Positions 1 through 12,458 of a stretch of 44,083 nt of DNA are shown in pieces. Every line of letters starts with the position of its first letter. Within the stretch, counting starts at the first letter, position 1. The position numbers and the translations under genes were made by a program. The stretch is from Hydnum rufescens UP504 (Eukaryota; Basidiomycota; Agaricomycetes; Cantharellales; Hydnaceae): assembly GCA_014904985.1 (NCBI GenBank), contig MU129038.1:135161-179243 (forward strand). Reading direction: 5' to 3'. Below the pieces are notes generated by a model that was not told where the DNA came from, made no database searches, and worked only from the letters and a program-made list of their open reading frames with translations.

Positions 1-174
1 GCAGACTCAACACCTTGCATAATGCTCAGTAAAGACGTCACTGCATGACATTGCCCCAAAACACTCAGCACCACTCTTGGTCTCCTACTCGCCACTGGAT
101 ACATTGACAGCAGAACTCAGACAGCAAATCGAACCTAGAGAGACACGAGGCAATGCTCGGTCATGTAGGTGGGA

Positions 175-1159
175 TTGGGCTCGAGACACTCCGAAAAATA
201 AGAGGAAACCGTTTCTTTGAGATGCGCATGAATCGTATGTGCTCTCAAGCGCAGACTCCGTGACAAGCTTCGTGCACGGAAGTTTGAGGAGGGGAGGTTG
301 CGAGCTGATTATCGGCCATTTAACACTGGCATGTCAATTTTAACTTGTACCTGCATCCTTTCCTTACAAATTGAGTATATCAGATCAGCGGGTCCATGCC
401 CAAGTTTCTGAAGTGGTAAAGCGCCGTGGTGGTGCCTTCAAGACTCTTGCGAACAAGATCAATGCGCTGATCAATGAGATGGTGGTTCTCAAAGAGAGCG
501 CTCCTGTGCCTGGTTTTGCTGCAATCCCCAGTTGTGTGGATGTTGCCCAAATATGGGACATGGCCAATGGTGCGCTTTATGAGGACTGGGACATGACGCT
601 AGATGAGGATGTCATACCAGCATGGTTATGTGATGGGGACACTCGAAGAGGTATAGCTGCAATGGTGGATAGAAAGCGTTGCCAAGAGGAGAAGAGGTGA
701 CTCTCCAGGCAAGTGAGAGCTGCCATAAACTGGTTTGTTGAAGAAGAAGAAGAGATCCAATCTGCATTTTTGATAGCTGGAAAGTTCATGACTTAGCTCA
801 CATACTTGTTTTCCATCACTGACTCCTGTCTTCCTCACAGAAAATGGCATCACAGCCTACCATATTGCCCAACGCTTAGATGCACATCTTAATATGGGAG
901 GCACATGCATGCAAATCTTGAAGCAATCGATATTCCTCAACCTAAATGGCCACTCAGCATGGTGCATGGCATTCAGCATAATCATGCTGCACTGATTGCC
1001 ACTGAAGTCCGACAGGAGGTTAGTGCCCACCAGGTGACTCAACTGCAGAATGTCCTTGATCTCCCCCTGGCTGAGCCTGAAGAACGGTACTCACTTGATG
1101 ATATAGAGTGTGAAGATGAAGATGAAGGGCTCCTTACTCCCATTGATACTGTAACTTAA
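175..1159 (+). pseudogene. KDZ transposase C-terminal remnant (copy 1)
   Basis: This is the distal part of a Kyakuja-Dileera-Zisupton transposase. Around 212-300 two frames carry FFEMRMN and then LKRRLRDKLRARKFE, the arginine-rich helix that other KDZ copies in the window show as a variant ending in ARKFELA. The shift between frames marks a frameshift. An intron-like gap ends at the CAG near 371. The following 109-residue frame (371-700) contains VHAQVSEVVKRRGG and then a section corresponding to 'LDVDQDIWQDIGL...WL...GI' of the other copies (here IWDMANGALYEDWDM...PAWLCDG). The 905-1159 frame ends in an acidic tail (CEDEDEG...PIDTV), matching the acidic ends of the KDZ genes near 22.1 and 24.8 kb. 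The catalytic domain is absent and probably lies beyond the left edge or is lost. It seems more divergent than the other three copies, so perhaps another KDZ subfamily. Confidence 0.6.
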
Positions 1160-1184
1160 TAAGTGTGATATGGAATATTATGAA

Positions 1185-2150
1185 TGTGTCTATGTCCCAA
1201 TTTAGACATGTCTATTTCACACATTAGCATGTCTATTGACACTGTAGACATGCCTATTCAACCATGTAGATGTGTCTAATTCTCTCAGTAGACATGTCTA
1301 CTTCTCTGAGTAGATATGCCTATTCATCTGTGTAGATGTGCCTATTCACTATATAGACATGTCTATTTGTTTGAGTAGACATGCCTATTTGTGATGTAGA
1401 CATGTCTATTTCTTTGAGTAGACATGCCTATTCCTGATGTAGACATGCTTATTTGTGATGTAGGCATGTCTATTTCTTTGAGTAGACATGCCTATTCCTG
1501 ATGTAGACATGCCTATTTGTGATGTAGACATGTCTATTTCTTTGAGTAGACATGCCTATTCCTGATATAGACATGTCTATTTTTTTTGAGTAGACATGCC
1601 TATTTGTGATGTAGACATGTCTATTTTCTTTGAGTAGATATGCCTATTCCTGATATAGACATGTCTATTTTTTTGAGTAGGCATGCCTATTTGTGATGTA
1701 GACATGTCTATTTCTTTGAGTAGACATGCCTATTCCTGATATAGACATGTCTATTTTTTTGAGTAGACATGCCTATTTGTGATGTAGACATGTCTATTTC
1801 TTTGAGTAGACATGCCTATTCCTGATATAGACATGTCTATTTTTTGAGTAGACATGCCTATTTGTGATGTAGACATGTCTATTTCTTTGAGTAGACATGC
1901 CTATTCCCGATGTAGACATGTCTATTTTTTTTGAGTAGACATGCCTATTTGTGATGTAGACATGTCTATTTCTTTGAGTAGACATGCCTATTCCTGATAT
2001 AGACATGTCTATTTTATTGAGTAGGCATGTCTATTTCTTTGAGTAGACATGCCTATTCATGATGTAGACATGTCTATTCACTATATAGACATGTCTATTG
2101 ACACTGTGTCTCCCTCAGTAGACATGCTTATTCAGTATGTAGACCTAGCA
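1185..2150. repeat. Minisatellite of palindromic TAGACATGTCTA motifs
   Basis: Tandem array in which the 12-bp palindrome TAGACATGTCTA, or TAGACATGCCTA, recurs about every 20-24 bp. Spacers alternate between TTTCTTTGAG-type, CCTGATG-type and TTTGTGATG-type. Two motifs make a ~43-bp dimer, and dimers alternate to give a higher-order period of about 86 bp. The edges decay into isolated motifs (near 1200-1380 and 2040-2150). Open frames across it reflect the repeat only. Confidence 0.9.
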
Positions 2151-2860
2151 TTACACATTTTACATTGTGGTTTTCTTGGCAGATCAGGGGACATTCAACC
2201 TGTTACTAACCAAGTTCATCAAATAGCCCCAATATTGCCCACTTGAAAGGGGAAAAAGTTATTCTCCCACTTGAAATTCAAGAACTCTGCTATTTGGCAA
2301 TTCAGCCACATCATTGACAAGAACACCACTACTCAACTCTCCAGGCCAATGCTTTACATTTGAATCATGTCCTTTGGTGCCAGAGTACTGCTCTGGAGAG
2401 TGTGTCTAGGAGGTCAAAGGCCCCCCTGCCACTGGACAATTCAACCACACACTTGATAAGAACACTGCTACCCAGCTGTTCATACTTGTGGATAAGTGAG
2501 CATTGCAGGCCACACCATGTTTCACATTCACATGATGTCCTTTGATTCTGGGGACTGTCCTGGAGAGTGGGCTGAAGGGAAGGAAAGTGTAGACATCACT
2601 AGACATCACTAGACACCACTAGACACCAAATAGACTCCACTGTGATGCAAAGGTGACTATAATTTTCATTGAGGACTTGGGGACCACTGGTGGACACTGA
2701 TAGACACTCCCATGGTGCCAAGGCAACTCCAACTTTAATTGCAAGCTTAGACACCAGTGGACACCAATAGGCACCACCATGATTCCAGGGCAATTACAAG
2801 TTTAATTTAGGATTTAGACACCAATCAATGCACCTGAATGAGACAACCTTGATAGGCCTT
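2151..2860. other. Non-coding spacer with scattered TAGACACC motifs
   Basis: No gene seen. TAGACATCAC/TAGACACCAC-like motifs recur in 2588-2830 and resemble the flanking minisatellites, suggesting older decayed array units. Two stretches (2320-2420 and 2430-2560) resemble each other: both have a TTCAACCACA-like or TTCAGCCACA-like segment, an AACAC(C/T)(A/G)CTA segment and a 'TGTCCTTTG' segment, so they are an old imperfect direct repeat. Confidence 0.5.
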
Positions 2861-3260
2861 GTCAAAGTCAATAATCAAGGTCTAGAGATGACAAGACACA
2901 ACTGATTTAGACATGCCTAAATCAAACTTTGGGACACCTCTTCAAAGTCAATAATTAAGCTCTAGACATGACTAGGCACAACTGATTTAGACATGCCTAA
3001 ATCAACCATTGAGACACATCTTCAAAGTCAATAATTAAGCTCTAGACATGACTAGACACAACTGATTTAGACACACCCAAATCAACCCTTGATATGCCTC
3101 TTCAAAATCAATAATTAAGCTCTAGACATCACTAGACACAACTGATTTAGACATGCCTAAATTAACCCTTGGTAGGCCTCTTCAAAGTCAATAATTAAGC
3201 TCTAGACATCATTAGACACAACTGATTTAGGCATGCCTAAATCAACCCCAGAATGCCTAT
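2861..3260. repeat. 80-bp tandem repeat, five units
   Basis: Units begin with TTCAAAGTCAATAATTAAGC (or a variant) at 2861, 2941, 3021, 3101 and 3181, exactly 80 bp apart. Each holds a CTAGACATSAC segment and the near-palindrome GATTTAGACATGCCTAAATC. The shared TAGACATG core ties this array to the minisatellite at 1.2-2.1 kb. Confidence 0.92.
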
Positions 3261-3457
3261 CAAATAGTTAAAAAGCCTGGGAGTGGCGCCTGCAGCGGGC
3301 ACAGATAGGTGTGCCTATTATAGGGACTTAGAAATTTTTCATCTTTGAACACCTTTAGACACCGCCTAGACGTGCCTATATAAAAACCACCTCTTAGGTC
3401 AAAGGCCAATGCAACCAGAACCCACCTAAGAGGTACCTTTTTGAGGGTGTGTTAGGT
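3261..3457. other. Junction between repeat block and duplicated segment
   Basis: No gene seen. Contains TAGACACC/TAGACGTGCC motif remnants (3355-3380) and an inverted pair CACCTCTTAGGT (3388) / ACCTAAGAGGT (3424). The homologous place left of copy B (6951-7152) has unrelated sequence, so this is the left break of copy A. Confidence 0.5.
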
Positions 3458-5990
3458 GGAAGATAAGGGAGGGTGATGATGAGCATCACAAGCAGATGAA
3501 GGACAAGAACGAGTGGGAGAGTGGGAACGAGAGTGACGGCAGGGAGGAGCAGGCGAAACATGAGAATTGGAGGCCTGGGAGTCAGATCGATGGTGAGAAC
3601 GAATAGCCAAAGGACGAGAGTGGGAAGGGGAATGGGAGTGAGAGCAACGGCGAGGAGAATGACTGGCAACAGGGTGAGAGTGAGAGGGAGAATGGGAGCG
3701 AGAGCCACAGCAAGAATGAGTGGCCCGGGGGTGAGAGCAAGAAGGGGAATGAGAGGGAGAGCAATGGTGAGGAGGACGAATGGCTGCAGGGCGAGAGCGA
3801 GAGGCGGAATGGGAGCGAGAGCAACGAGGAGGATGAATGACCAAGGGGGGAGAGCGAGAGTGAGAGTGAGGATGGCAGGGAAGACAACTGCTGGGAGAAA
3901 GGGGGGACTGTAGCCATACTTGACTCCCAGAATTGGGACCAGGAGAAGAATTGCGCACATCTCTCTTCTGTGCATCATCTCCCTCAATCTCTTTGAATTG
4001 CCTGTGAAGTCTCTTATTGCGCTTCTTTTCATTGGAGAGGATGCTCTTCTTATTCGTCCAATGGTCTTAAGGATATAATACACCTGCAGTTGCAGGGGGG
4101 GCTTTGTTGCCAACCAACCACTTGCCTCGCTTCCTGCCAGCCTCGGCCTTGATACGCTCGACAACCCCATGCTCTGCTTCTTTGTCGCCATTGTACGCCC
4201 TATTGAGTAATTCTCTTGCCTCCTGGATGGATTTATTTGCCTCTTCCTCCTCTTTTTGCTTCTTGGCTTGTCATTTCTCGAATGCACTGTCAGATTCACC
4301 AGAACACTGAGCCAAGTCCATCGTCTCTGGCCACCCTCCACGATCCATACCATCACTCTCATAGTCCTCAGCATCCCGAGAATTGTGAGGCCCCTCAGCC
4401 TCAACCCGAAACTTGTTGCCCAGTTCTGACGCTGAAGACCTGGGCTCTGAAGCAACATCATCTCAAAGAGACAACCCATCCATGCCAGGGAAAGATTCCG
4501 AACCATAGTCTTGGCTTAGGTCTTTGACTTCAGTGGCACTTGGGGGAAATTGCCTACTCCCAAGGATTCTTCTGATTTTCACAAGCATCCCAGGGACTAG
4601 GTTCGTCGAAGTGGGGTCAGGGAAGAGTGCCCTTAGCAGCTGGCCATCCAAAGACTCTCCAACTCCAGTAGATTCTCTTTCGGGTTGGACTAACCAGGGA
4701 TCTGGATGCTTGACATGGGTTGGGCATCATTCCACATACACAAGATGCTGCACTATTGGCGAGGTTATCACTGGTGGCTCGAGTATAGGGGAATGGGCAA
4801 CTCAGGGATTGCTGAAGCGCGTAACTGAGATGCGCCCTCAACTACACCAAAGACAGGGACCCCATCTCCGAGCAATTCCTCTAACCACTCTGCGTCTTCC
4901 TGGGATGTTATCGGATATGCAAAAATTGCCCCAATGAGGCTCTCGTCAATGCCCAGGCGAGGAGGAGATGCTCCAAATGTGCAGGCAATATGCCAGATAC
5001 ATCAATGAGCCAATAGACGGGCCAACCCGCCCCATTCGTATGCACACTGTAGAACATTGCTAACAGGGTTGTGAAAAGAGTGGGATTTCAGACACGAGGT
5101 AGGCAGACAAGTATCGGATAGGATTTTGGAGATGCCCTTTGGTAGACAAATACTAGGGCATGGCATGGTGATACCAAGTGAATTGACCACCTTCCTCCAC
5201 CCCAGGTAGAGTTTCCTGTTGGCCTCAAAGAACTCCTCAACATTGCGAAGATAAGATGCCTCAATGACAAGCTCATTGCCACGTTTCACTAAAAATTCTG
5301 AAGAGAATGGCAGGGGATCCATGGGAAGTTGTTGGATATAGGGTTGATATGGGGCTGCTTTGTTGTATGTGACGGGAACATGACAGAAGTCAGTCGAACA
5401 AATGCATGGACATTCATGAACAATATCGTCCGCAGGTGGGGGATATTGATTAAGTATGTAGTGGTCATTTGTGGTGTTCCCATGGTCCCAATGGCCAAGG
5501 AATTGGAATTGGCAGTGGGAGTTTGTATAGATTAGTGACCATTCATGTTGATCATAACAATGGGCCCGATTTCTTGGAGACCCACCTGGAGGTTAAAGTC
5601 AGTACTGTTTGTTTGAATCATTTTAAGCTGTAAATGCTTACGAGTAGCAAAAAGAATGCACTGACAAAGGTCTCCTCTATCAAGAGTAGCCCAGTCAGCC
5701 AGTCCAGATGGCAGTGGGGCAGGTACAAGTACACCATCAGTAGTCCAAGTCATGGCTTGGACTATGGTGCTGGGACAGTTGGCAGGACGATCTCCAGTGA
5801 GACGGTGATGCAATCCATGAGAGGAATCGCACTGCCTGTCATCGGACTGGCCATCAGACCAAATTTCCATGGATTGACTCGTCACCATAATCTCGTCACC
5901 AAACGAAGTGCAAAAGGTTCCACTACTTGCCCTCAGCGCTTGCCGACAAAGTCAGTCCTGACTGCCATGAACTGTAACTCCTTCCATCCA
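3452..5990 (-). pseudogene. Unrecognised gene with Arg/Ser-rich tail, copy A (broken)
   Basis: I do not recognise the family. Reading leftwards, a frame from about 5888 (MVTSQSMEIW...) includes CPSTIVQAMTWTTDG and LQLKMIQTNSTDFNLQVGL and ends at 5532. After a frame change or intron, a second block (about 5330-5002) contains RGNELVIEASYLRNVEEFF and CAYEWGGLARLLAH. It stops at a TGA (minus-strand codon 5004-5002) where copy B reads CGA. The continuation covers acidic and Gln/Glu-rich stretches (about 4510-4150), then an RS/SP/HS-rich tail (3958-3452). That composition resembles RS domains, but this is no proof of a splicing role. Many Arg codons of B are Cys or His here. An upstream start near 5990 (MEFWMEG...) is possible but is followed by TGA. 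Confidence 0.5.
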
Positions 5991-6950
5991 AAATTCCATC
6001 TTAAATTCTTAGATTTAATGGCTAGCATGAGTGTACTTCATAGTAGAAAAAACTGTCATAAAACTGATGCAAAACTGGACTCAGTTTTGCTTGAGTTGTG
6101 ATCTGTGGTTTCTACTCAGTTTTGTGTGCCCAGAACTGGCATACAAGTAACCCAAGCAGAGGGTGAATCATGCTTTGTCATCATAAGGAGGGTAATGGCA
6201 ACCTGGCTGAAATGTGATATGTAACTGGAGCAGAGTTTGAGAAGGGGGAAATGATGGTGCCTGCCTAGTTTTTTGAATTTTTCTCTTTTAGCCTCTGGAG
6301 GTGAAAGACAAAATTGGCAGTTTTGCACCTGTTTTTCCAAAACTCACCAGTTCTGTTTCCAGTGGTGTTTTTCATTTTGTCTTAGTTTTGCTCCAGTTTT
6401 GCTACTGTGAAACCTCCTATGTCATCAAAGTAGTTGCAAACAAGTGTGATGCTTCTGTAATTCAGAGTGAATATCAATGCCTTTTATCATGCAGTGTTGC
6501 TGAAGTTCAGTTGGCAAGTGCCAAGTTACATGTCAGTATATTGAGACATGAGATAGGATGCATCCAAATATCTCAATCATCTAGGCCAGATAGCCCTGAT
6601 GGATCTTAGAAAAAGACATCAGGATGCCTTGGAAGGGTGATACTGTATTGGGCCCCTTGCTCATACTGTATTTGTGTCTCCCTTGTGACTAGTTTGAACT
6701 GGGTTTGAACTCAAATGAGGACAGTACCTTGGAATGAGGCAAACTGTATGGTTCCAGGGGACTCAAACAAATGTCCTATTTTGAATATAGGTTCAGGGGG
6801 TTGAAGATGGGACATAAAAATTACCAGTGAGGCTTGGTTCAGGGGGTCTCAAAATCTGTGACAATCTGGCACCTAGTCCATTCCATAATGGCACTATCTT
6901 TGAGAAGGTACTGGTATGGAACAGTATATGCATGGGAGAAGATTGGGGTC
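3458..6950. repeat. Segmental duplication, copy A
   Basis: The 3.49-kb stretch starting GGAAGATAAGGGAGGG recurs almost base for base at 7153-10631 (copy B), in the same orientation. Copy A ends at ...GATTGGGGTC and passes directly into sequence belonging to the 3' part of copy B's gene. The two copies differ mostly by transitions. Many CpG sites of B are TpG or CpA in A, so A looks older or more heavily deaminated. Confidence 0.93.
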
Positions 6951-7152
6951 TCTCTCGAGATGGTAGCTGAGGATGTTGTGGCAGTGAAAGAACGAGAATT
7001 GAGAGACGGACGAGGAGACCGACAGCGGGAAAATCGATCCGGAGGGACTCCTGGGGGAGTCTCTTTCTGTCCAATGGCTCCTCTTTGGGCAATAACTTCT
7101 TGTGCAACCGGAGGAGATCGACAACGGGGAGGGGGCTTGTAGATCGATTTCT
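6951..7152 (-). other. 3' portion of copy-B gene not present in copy A
   Basis: The reverse strand continues the RS-rich frame of copy B with RSTSPLPVVDLLRL and KKLLPKEEPLDRKRLP, so it is probably the natural C-terminal or 3' part of the duplicated gene. Copy A lacks it. The frame stays open into the repeated non-coding sequence at the end of copy A, so the original stop was probably lost at the junction. Confidence 0.4.
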
Positions 7153-9690
7153 GGAAGATAAGGGAGGGTGATGATGAGCATCACGAGCAGATGAAGGACG
7201 AGAACGAGTGGGAGAGTGGGAACGAGAGCGACGGTGGGGAGGAGCAGGCGAAACATGAGAATTGGAGGCCTGGGAGTCAGATCGATGGCGAGAATGAATA
7301 GCAACAGGACGAGAGCGGGAAGGGGAATGGGAGCGAGAGCGACGGTGAGGAGAATGACCGGCAACAGGTGAGAGTGAGAGGGAGAAACGGAGCGAGAGCC
7401 ACGGCGAGAACGAGCGGCCAGGGGCGAGAGCGAGAAGGGGAATGAGAGGAGAGCGATGGCGAGGAGGACGAATGGCCGCAGGGTGAGAGCGAGAGGCGGA
7501 ATGGGAGCGAGAGCGACGAGGAGGATGAATGACCAAGGGGGAGAGCGAGGACGAGCGGGGAAGACAACTGCTGGGAGAAAGGGCGGACTGTAGCCGTACT
7601 TGACTCCCAGAATTGGGACCAGGAGAAGAATTGCGCACATCTCTCTTCTGCGCATCATCTCCCTCAATCTCTTCGAATTGCCTGCGAAGTCTCTTATTGC
7701 GCTTCTTTTCATTGGAGAGGATGCTCTTCTTATTCATCCAATGGTCTCGAAGATATAATATGCTGCAGTTGCGGGGGGGCTTTGTTGCCAACCGACCACT
7801 TGCCTTGCTTCCTGCCAGCCTCGGCCTTGATACGCTCGACAACCCCGCGCTCTGCTTCTTTGTCGCCATTGTACGCCCTATTGAGTAATTCTCTTGCCTC
7901 CTGGATGGATTTATTTGCCTCTTCCTCCTCTTTTTGCTTCTTGGCTTGTTGTTTCTCGAATGCACTGTCAGATTCACCGGAACGCTGAGCCAAGTCCATC
8001 GTCTCTGGCCACCCTCCACGATCTGTACCATCACTCTCATAGTCCTCAGCGTCCAGAAAATCGTGAGGCCCCTCAGCCTCAACCTGAAACTTGTCGCCCG
8101 GTTCCGACACTGAAGACCTGGGCTCTGAAGCAACATCATCTCGAAGAGACAACCCATCCATGCCAGGGAAAGATTCCGAACCATAGTCTTGGCTTAGGTC
8201 TTTGACTTCGGTGGCACTTGGGGGAAATTGCCTACTTCCAAGGATTCTTCTGATTTTCGCGAGCATCCCAGGGACTAGGTTCGTCGAAGTGGGGTCAGGG
8301 AAGAGTGCCCTTAGCAGCTGGCCATCCAAAGACTCTCCAACTCTGGTAGATTCTCTTTCAGGTTGGACTAACCAGGGATCTGGATGCTTGACATGGGTTG
8401 GGCATCGTTCCACGTACACAAGATGCCGCACTATTGGCGAGGTTATCACTGGTGGCTCGAGTATAGGGGGAATGGGCAACTCAGGGATTGCTGAAGCGCG
8501 TAACTGAGATGCGCCCTCAACTACACCAAAGACAGGGACCCCATCTCTGAGCAATTCCTCTAACCACTCTGTGTCTTCCTGGGATGTTATCGGATATGCA
8601 AAAATTGCCCCAATGAGGCTCTCGTCAACGCCCAGGCAAGGAGGAGATGCTCCAAATGTGCAGGCAATATGCCGGATACATCGATGAGCCAATAGACGGG
8701 CCAACCCGCCCCATTCGTATGCACACTGTAGAACATTGCTAACAGGGTTGTGAAAAGAGTGGGATTTCAGACACGAGGTAGGTAGACAAGTATCGGATAG
8801 GATTTCGGAGACGCCCTTTGGTAGACGAATACTAGGGCATGGCATGGTGATACCAAGCGAATTGACCACCTTCCTCCACCCCAGGTAGAGTTTCCTGTTG
8901 GCCTCGAAGAACTCCTCAACATTGCGAAGATAAGATGCCTCAATGACAAGCTCATTGCCATGTTTCACTAAAAATTCTGAAGAGAATGGCAGGGGATCCG
9001 TGGGAAGTCGTTGGATATAGGGTCGATATGGGGCTGCTTTGTTGTATGTGATGGGAACATGACAGAAGTCGGTCGAACGAATGCGTGGACGTTCATGAAC
9101 AATATCGTCCGCAGATGGGGGATATTGATTAAGTACGTAGCGGTCATTTGTGGTGTTCCCGTGGTCCCAATGGCCAAGGAATTGGAATTGGCGGCGGGAG
9201 TTTGTATAGATTAGTGACCATTCATGTCGATCATAACAATGGGACCGATTTCTTGGAGACCCACCTGGAGGTTAAAGTCAGTACTGTTTGTTTGAATCAT
9301 TTTAAGCTGTAAATGCTTACGAATAGCAAAAAGAATGCGCTGACAAAGGTCTCCTCTATCAAGAGTAGCCCAGTCGGCCAGTCCAGACGGCGGTGGGGCA
9401 GGTACAAGTACACCATCAGTAGTCCAAGTCATGGCTTGGACTATGGTGCTGGGACAGTCGGCAGGACGATCTCCAGTGAGACAGGTGACGCGATCCTTGA
9501 GAGGAATCGCACCGCCCGTCATCGGACTGGCCGTCAGACCAAATTTCTGTGGATTGACTCGTCACCATAATCTCGTCGCCAAACGAAGTGCAAAAGGTTC
9601 CGCTACTTGCCCTCGGCGCTTGCCGACAAAGTCAGTCCCAACTGCCATGAACTGTAACTCCTTCCATCCAAAATTCCATCTTAAATTCTT
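6960..9690 (-). pseudogene. Unrecognised gene with Arg/Ser-rich tail, copy B
   Basis: Best preserved copy. A 412-residue open frame (8968-7730) holds NELVIEASYLRNVEEFF, CAYEWGGLARLLAHRCIRHI and PITSQEDTEWLEELLRDG, then acidic and coiled-coil-like Glu/Lys/Gln segments (EKQQAKKQKEEEEANKS). The same frame is open upstream to about 9230 (DRYVLNQYPPSADD, CHVPITYNKAAPYRPY). A further upstream block (9522-9211) carries CPSTIVQAMTWTTDG. A probable intron lies near 7755-7805 (donor in GGCAAGTGGTC, acceptor after AACTGCAG). It would link the 412-residue frame to the RS-rich frame (SNEKKRNKRLRRQFEEIEG, then SRSHSASRS...). A one-base insertion near 9482 breaks the N-terminal frame. No homologous function recognised; a mobile-element accessory gene is a guess. 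Confidence 0.5.
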
Positions 9691-10631
9691 AGATTTAATG
9701 GCTAGCATGAGTGTACTTCATAGTAGAAAAAACTGTCATAAAACTGATGCAAAACTGGACTCAGTTTTGCTTGAGTTGTGATCTGTGGTTTCTACTCAGT
9801 TTTGTGTGCCCAGAACTGGCATACAAGTAACCCAAGCAGAGGGTGAATCATGCTTTGTCATCATAAGGAGGGTTATGGCAACCTGGCTGAAATGCAATAT
9901 GTAACTGGAGCAGAGTTTGAGAAGGGGGAAATGATGGTGCCTGCCTAGTTTTTTGAATTTTTCTCTTTTAGCCTCTGGAGGTGAAAGACAAAATTGGCAG
10001 TTTTGCACCTGTTTTTCCAAAACTCACCAGTTCTGTTTCCAGTGGTGTTTTTCATTTTGTCTTAGTTTTGCTCCAGTTTTGCTACTGTGAAACCTCCTAT
10101 GTCATCAAAGTAGTTGCAAACAAGTGTGATGCTTCTGTAATTCAGAGTGAATATCAATGCCTTTTATCATGCAGTGTTGCTGAAGTTCAGTTGGCAAGTG
10201 CCAAGTCACATGTCAGTATATTGAGACATGAGATAGGATGCATCCAATATCTCAATCATCTAGGCCAGATAGCCCTGATGGATCTTAGAAAAAGACATCA
10301 GGATGCCTTGGAAGGGTGATACTGTATTGGGCCCCTTGCTCATACTGTATTTGTGTCTCCCTTGTGAACTAGTTTGAACTGGGTTTGAACTCAAATGAGG
10401 ACAGTACCTTGGAAATGAGGCAAACTGTATGGTCCCAGGGGACTCAAACAAATGTCCTATTTTGAATATAGGTTCAGGGGGTTGAAGATGGGACATAAAA
10501 ATTACCAGTGCGGCTTGGTTCAGGGGGTCTCAAAATCTGTGACAATCTGGCACCTAGTCCATTCCATAATGGCACTATCTTTGAGAAGGTACTGGTATGG
10601 AACAGTATATGCATGGGAGAAGATTGGGGTC
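7153..10631. repeat. Segmental duplication, copy B
   Basis: Tandem partner of copy A. Unlike A, B's homology continues beyond 10631: sequence from about 9551 onward is found again after the N gap (copy C). At about 9481-9484 B has one extra base relative to A (gacaggtgacg versus gacggtgatg), which breaks the reading frame that stays open in A. Confidence 0.93.
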
Positions 10632-11364
10632 CTATTGAGGAACTAATTGAATGGGGGCACAAAATAAGGAAGAAGTAATGTCTGGAAAATGGTAAGTATG
10701 GAAGTACAGTCTACAGTACCCACATCCAGGGGATTGGGGATTTTGGGATTTTTGAGATTTTTGGGAAAATTGTGAAGATATTTTCTACTAGTTGGGTCTC
10801 TGTTAACGAATGTCCACAAATGTCTATCCGGAGTCACGATATGCCCACTGATTTGGCACAGGGGTCCCTTTCCTCAGTAATAGCGACTGAGTGGAAGGTT
10901 GGTTTCATCATTGTGATGGCTGTGTGACTTGTTACTACTGGCACCTGAATCCCGGCAGTCCGATCATCGAAACGAAAGTCCTAAGGCCATTAAGCAGGAT
11001 GATTAGAAGCGCTAGTACGAGTTATCTCTCAGCTGTTGGTGTCTTTGTCTGGAGGGAAGCCTAGCCACAAACATTTTTTGGAAGTTCGATAACCCATACA
11101 TCCCAGTGTCTTCTGACAAAATACCTGGTGGCCTCTGGCATTCTGGTGTGCAGGGTGCCTTCAGACTCTCAGTTGGAAGCGTGTGATTCGATGAATAATG
11201 TTTAATTTTTGGGTCGTTTAGTCTTATTAGCCCTGGCTCACCCGCAGCTTGAGTCAGTCACTGAGATTTATGTCAAATGAGGATGGTGTATCTAAATTTC
11301 ATTCCCAAAACTTGACATCAAATAAATGATTTGATTCAACAACAGAAGCGCGCGATCGTCCTAT

Positions 11365-11544
<180 letters not shown>

Positions 11545-12031
11545 GTACAAAGATGAAGACTTCCTGGAGTGGGGCCCCCCTTCGAACTTTCATTGGGAAC
11601 CCAAGGATCACGCATAGACTCGGGTGACCCACATCGCCTTTGCGGCAGGAGGTGCCAGGCGAAGTCTCCTGTCAAGTTGGGCAGGGCTAGGTATGATTAT
11701 CCACTACTGCGTAATGAAAAGCCACTTCTACGGGCTTACTGGTAATACTGTGCACATCTAGGCTTCGAAAAATTGGGCCCACGAGCAAGCATATGGAGTC
11801 GGTGGACAGGCCAACAAGCTGAAAAAGAACCGAATTCAACTTCGTCACCGACTGGGGCAGTGAAACAAAGCGCTAATTCGTTGATCGTTTGAAATTCTCC
11901 CCAGTCCCCTGGCCTCCTTGCACCTTTATTTCGTAATCACGTTGTATCAATCCCCCAGTGCCAGAGGCTGTGGTATGTTTGGTGGACGTGCGAACTCAAA
12001 ACATGCCGCAACAGAGGAATACCCTGTCCCC

Positions 12032-12036
12032 TGATG
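12032..12036. other. Empty target site of the solo LTR in repeat copy B
   Basis: Single TGATG in the homologous context GTCCCCTGATGCCCTCAC. It proves the 846-bp sequence in copy C is an insertion that happened after B and C separated. Confidence 0.8.
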
Positions 12037-12458
12037 CCCTCACAGAGAAAATTTGAGAATTAGAAAATGAAAACTCGGCCCGTTAGTGCCCTACAACCAT
12101 TAACATATGCGGGGTCGAATTAGTCCAGGCCAGGAAGTGGGGCGGGAACATGGCAAAGATGGCAATGTGGCATGGAGGGGGGCACGGCCCAAAGCTGATG
12201 TCGCAATGGATGGGCGCCAGCAAACTGTGCGCAATAATAACTACAATATATGGAGGCACATTGGTGTGGGACCCACTTCCTCCGAGAGATCGTGTTTTTT
12301 TTTTTGTACTACCCTTAATCCCATTTTCAATTCTCAAGCTCCCATTAATACACATAACACACATTTTGACTATTGAATATGCGACGTGCCAGTAACGTCA
12401 TTTCAATAGAGATGAATGCAACAAAAATTACAAGTTCATTCATATGCCCGACATTAAC

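Noticed and set aside
1794..2006. Minus-strand frame with repeated RNRHVY
   Set aside because: A translation of the minisatellite only.
3452..3958. Several overlapping frames over the Arg/Ser-rich region as separate genes
   Set aside because: The hexamer-like composition keeps many frames open on both strands. Only the frame continuing the upstream conserved blocks (RSRSHS type) is kept as part of the duplicated gene.
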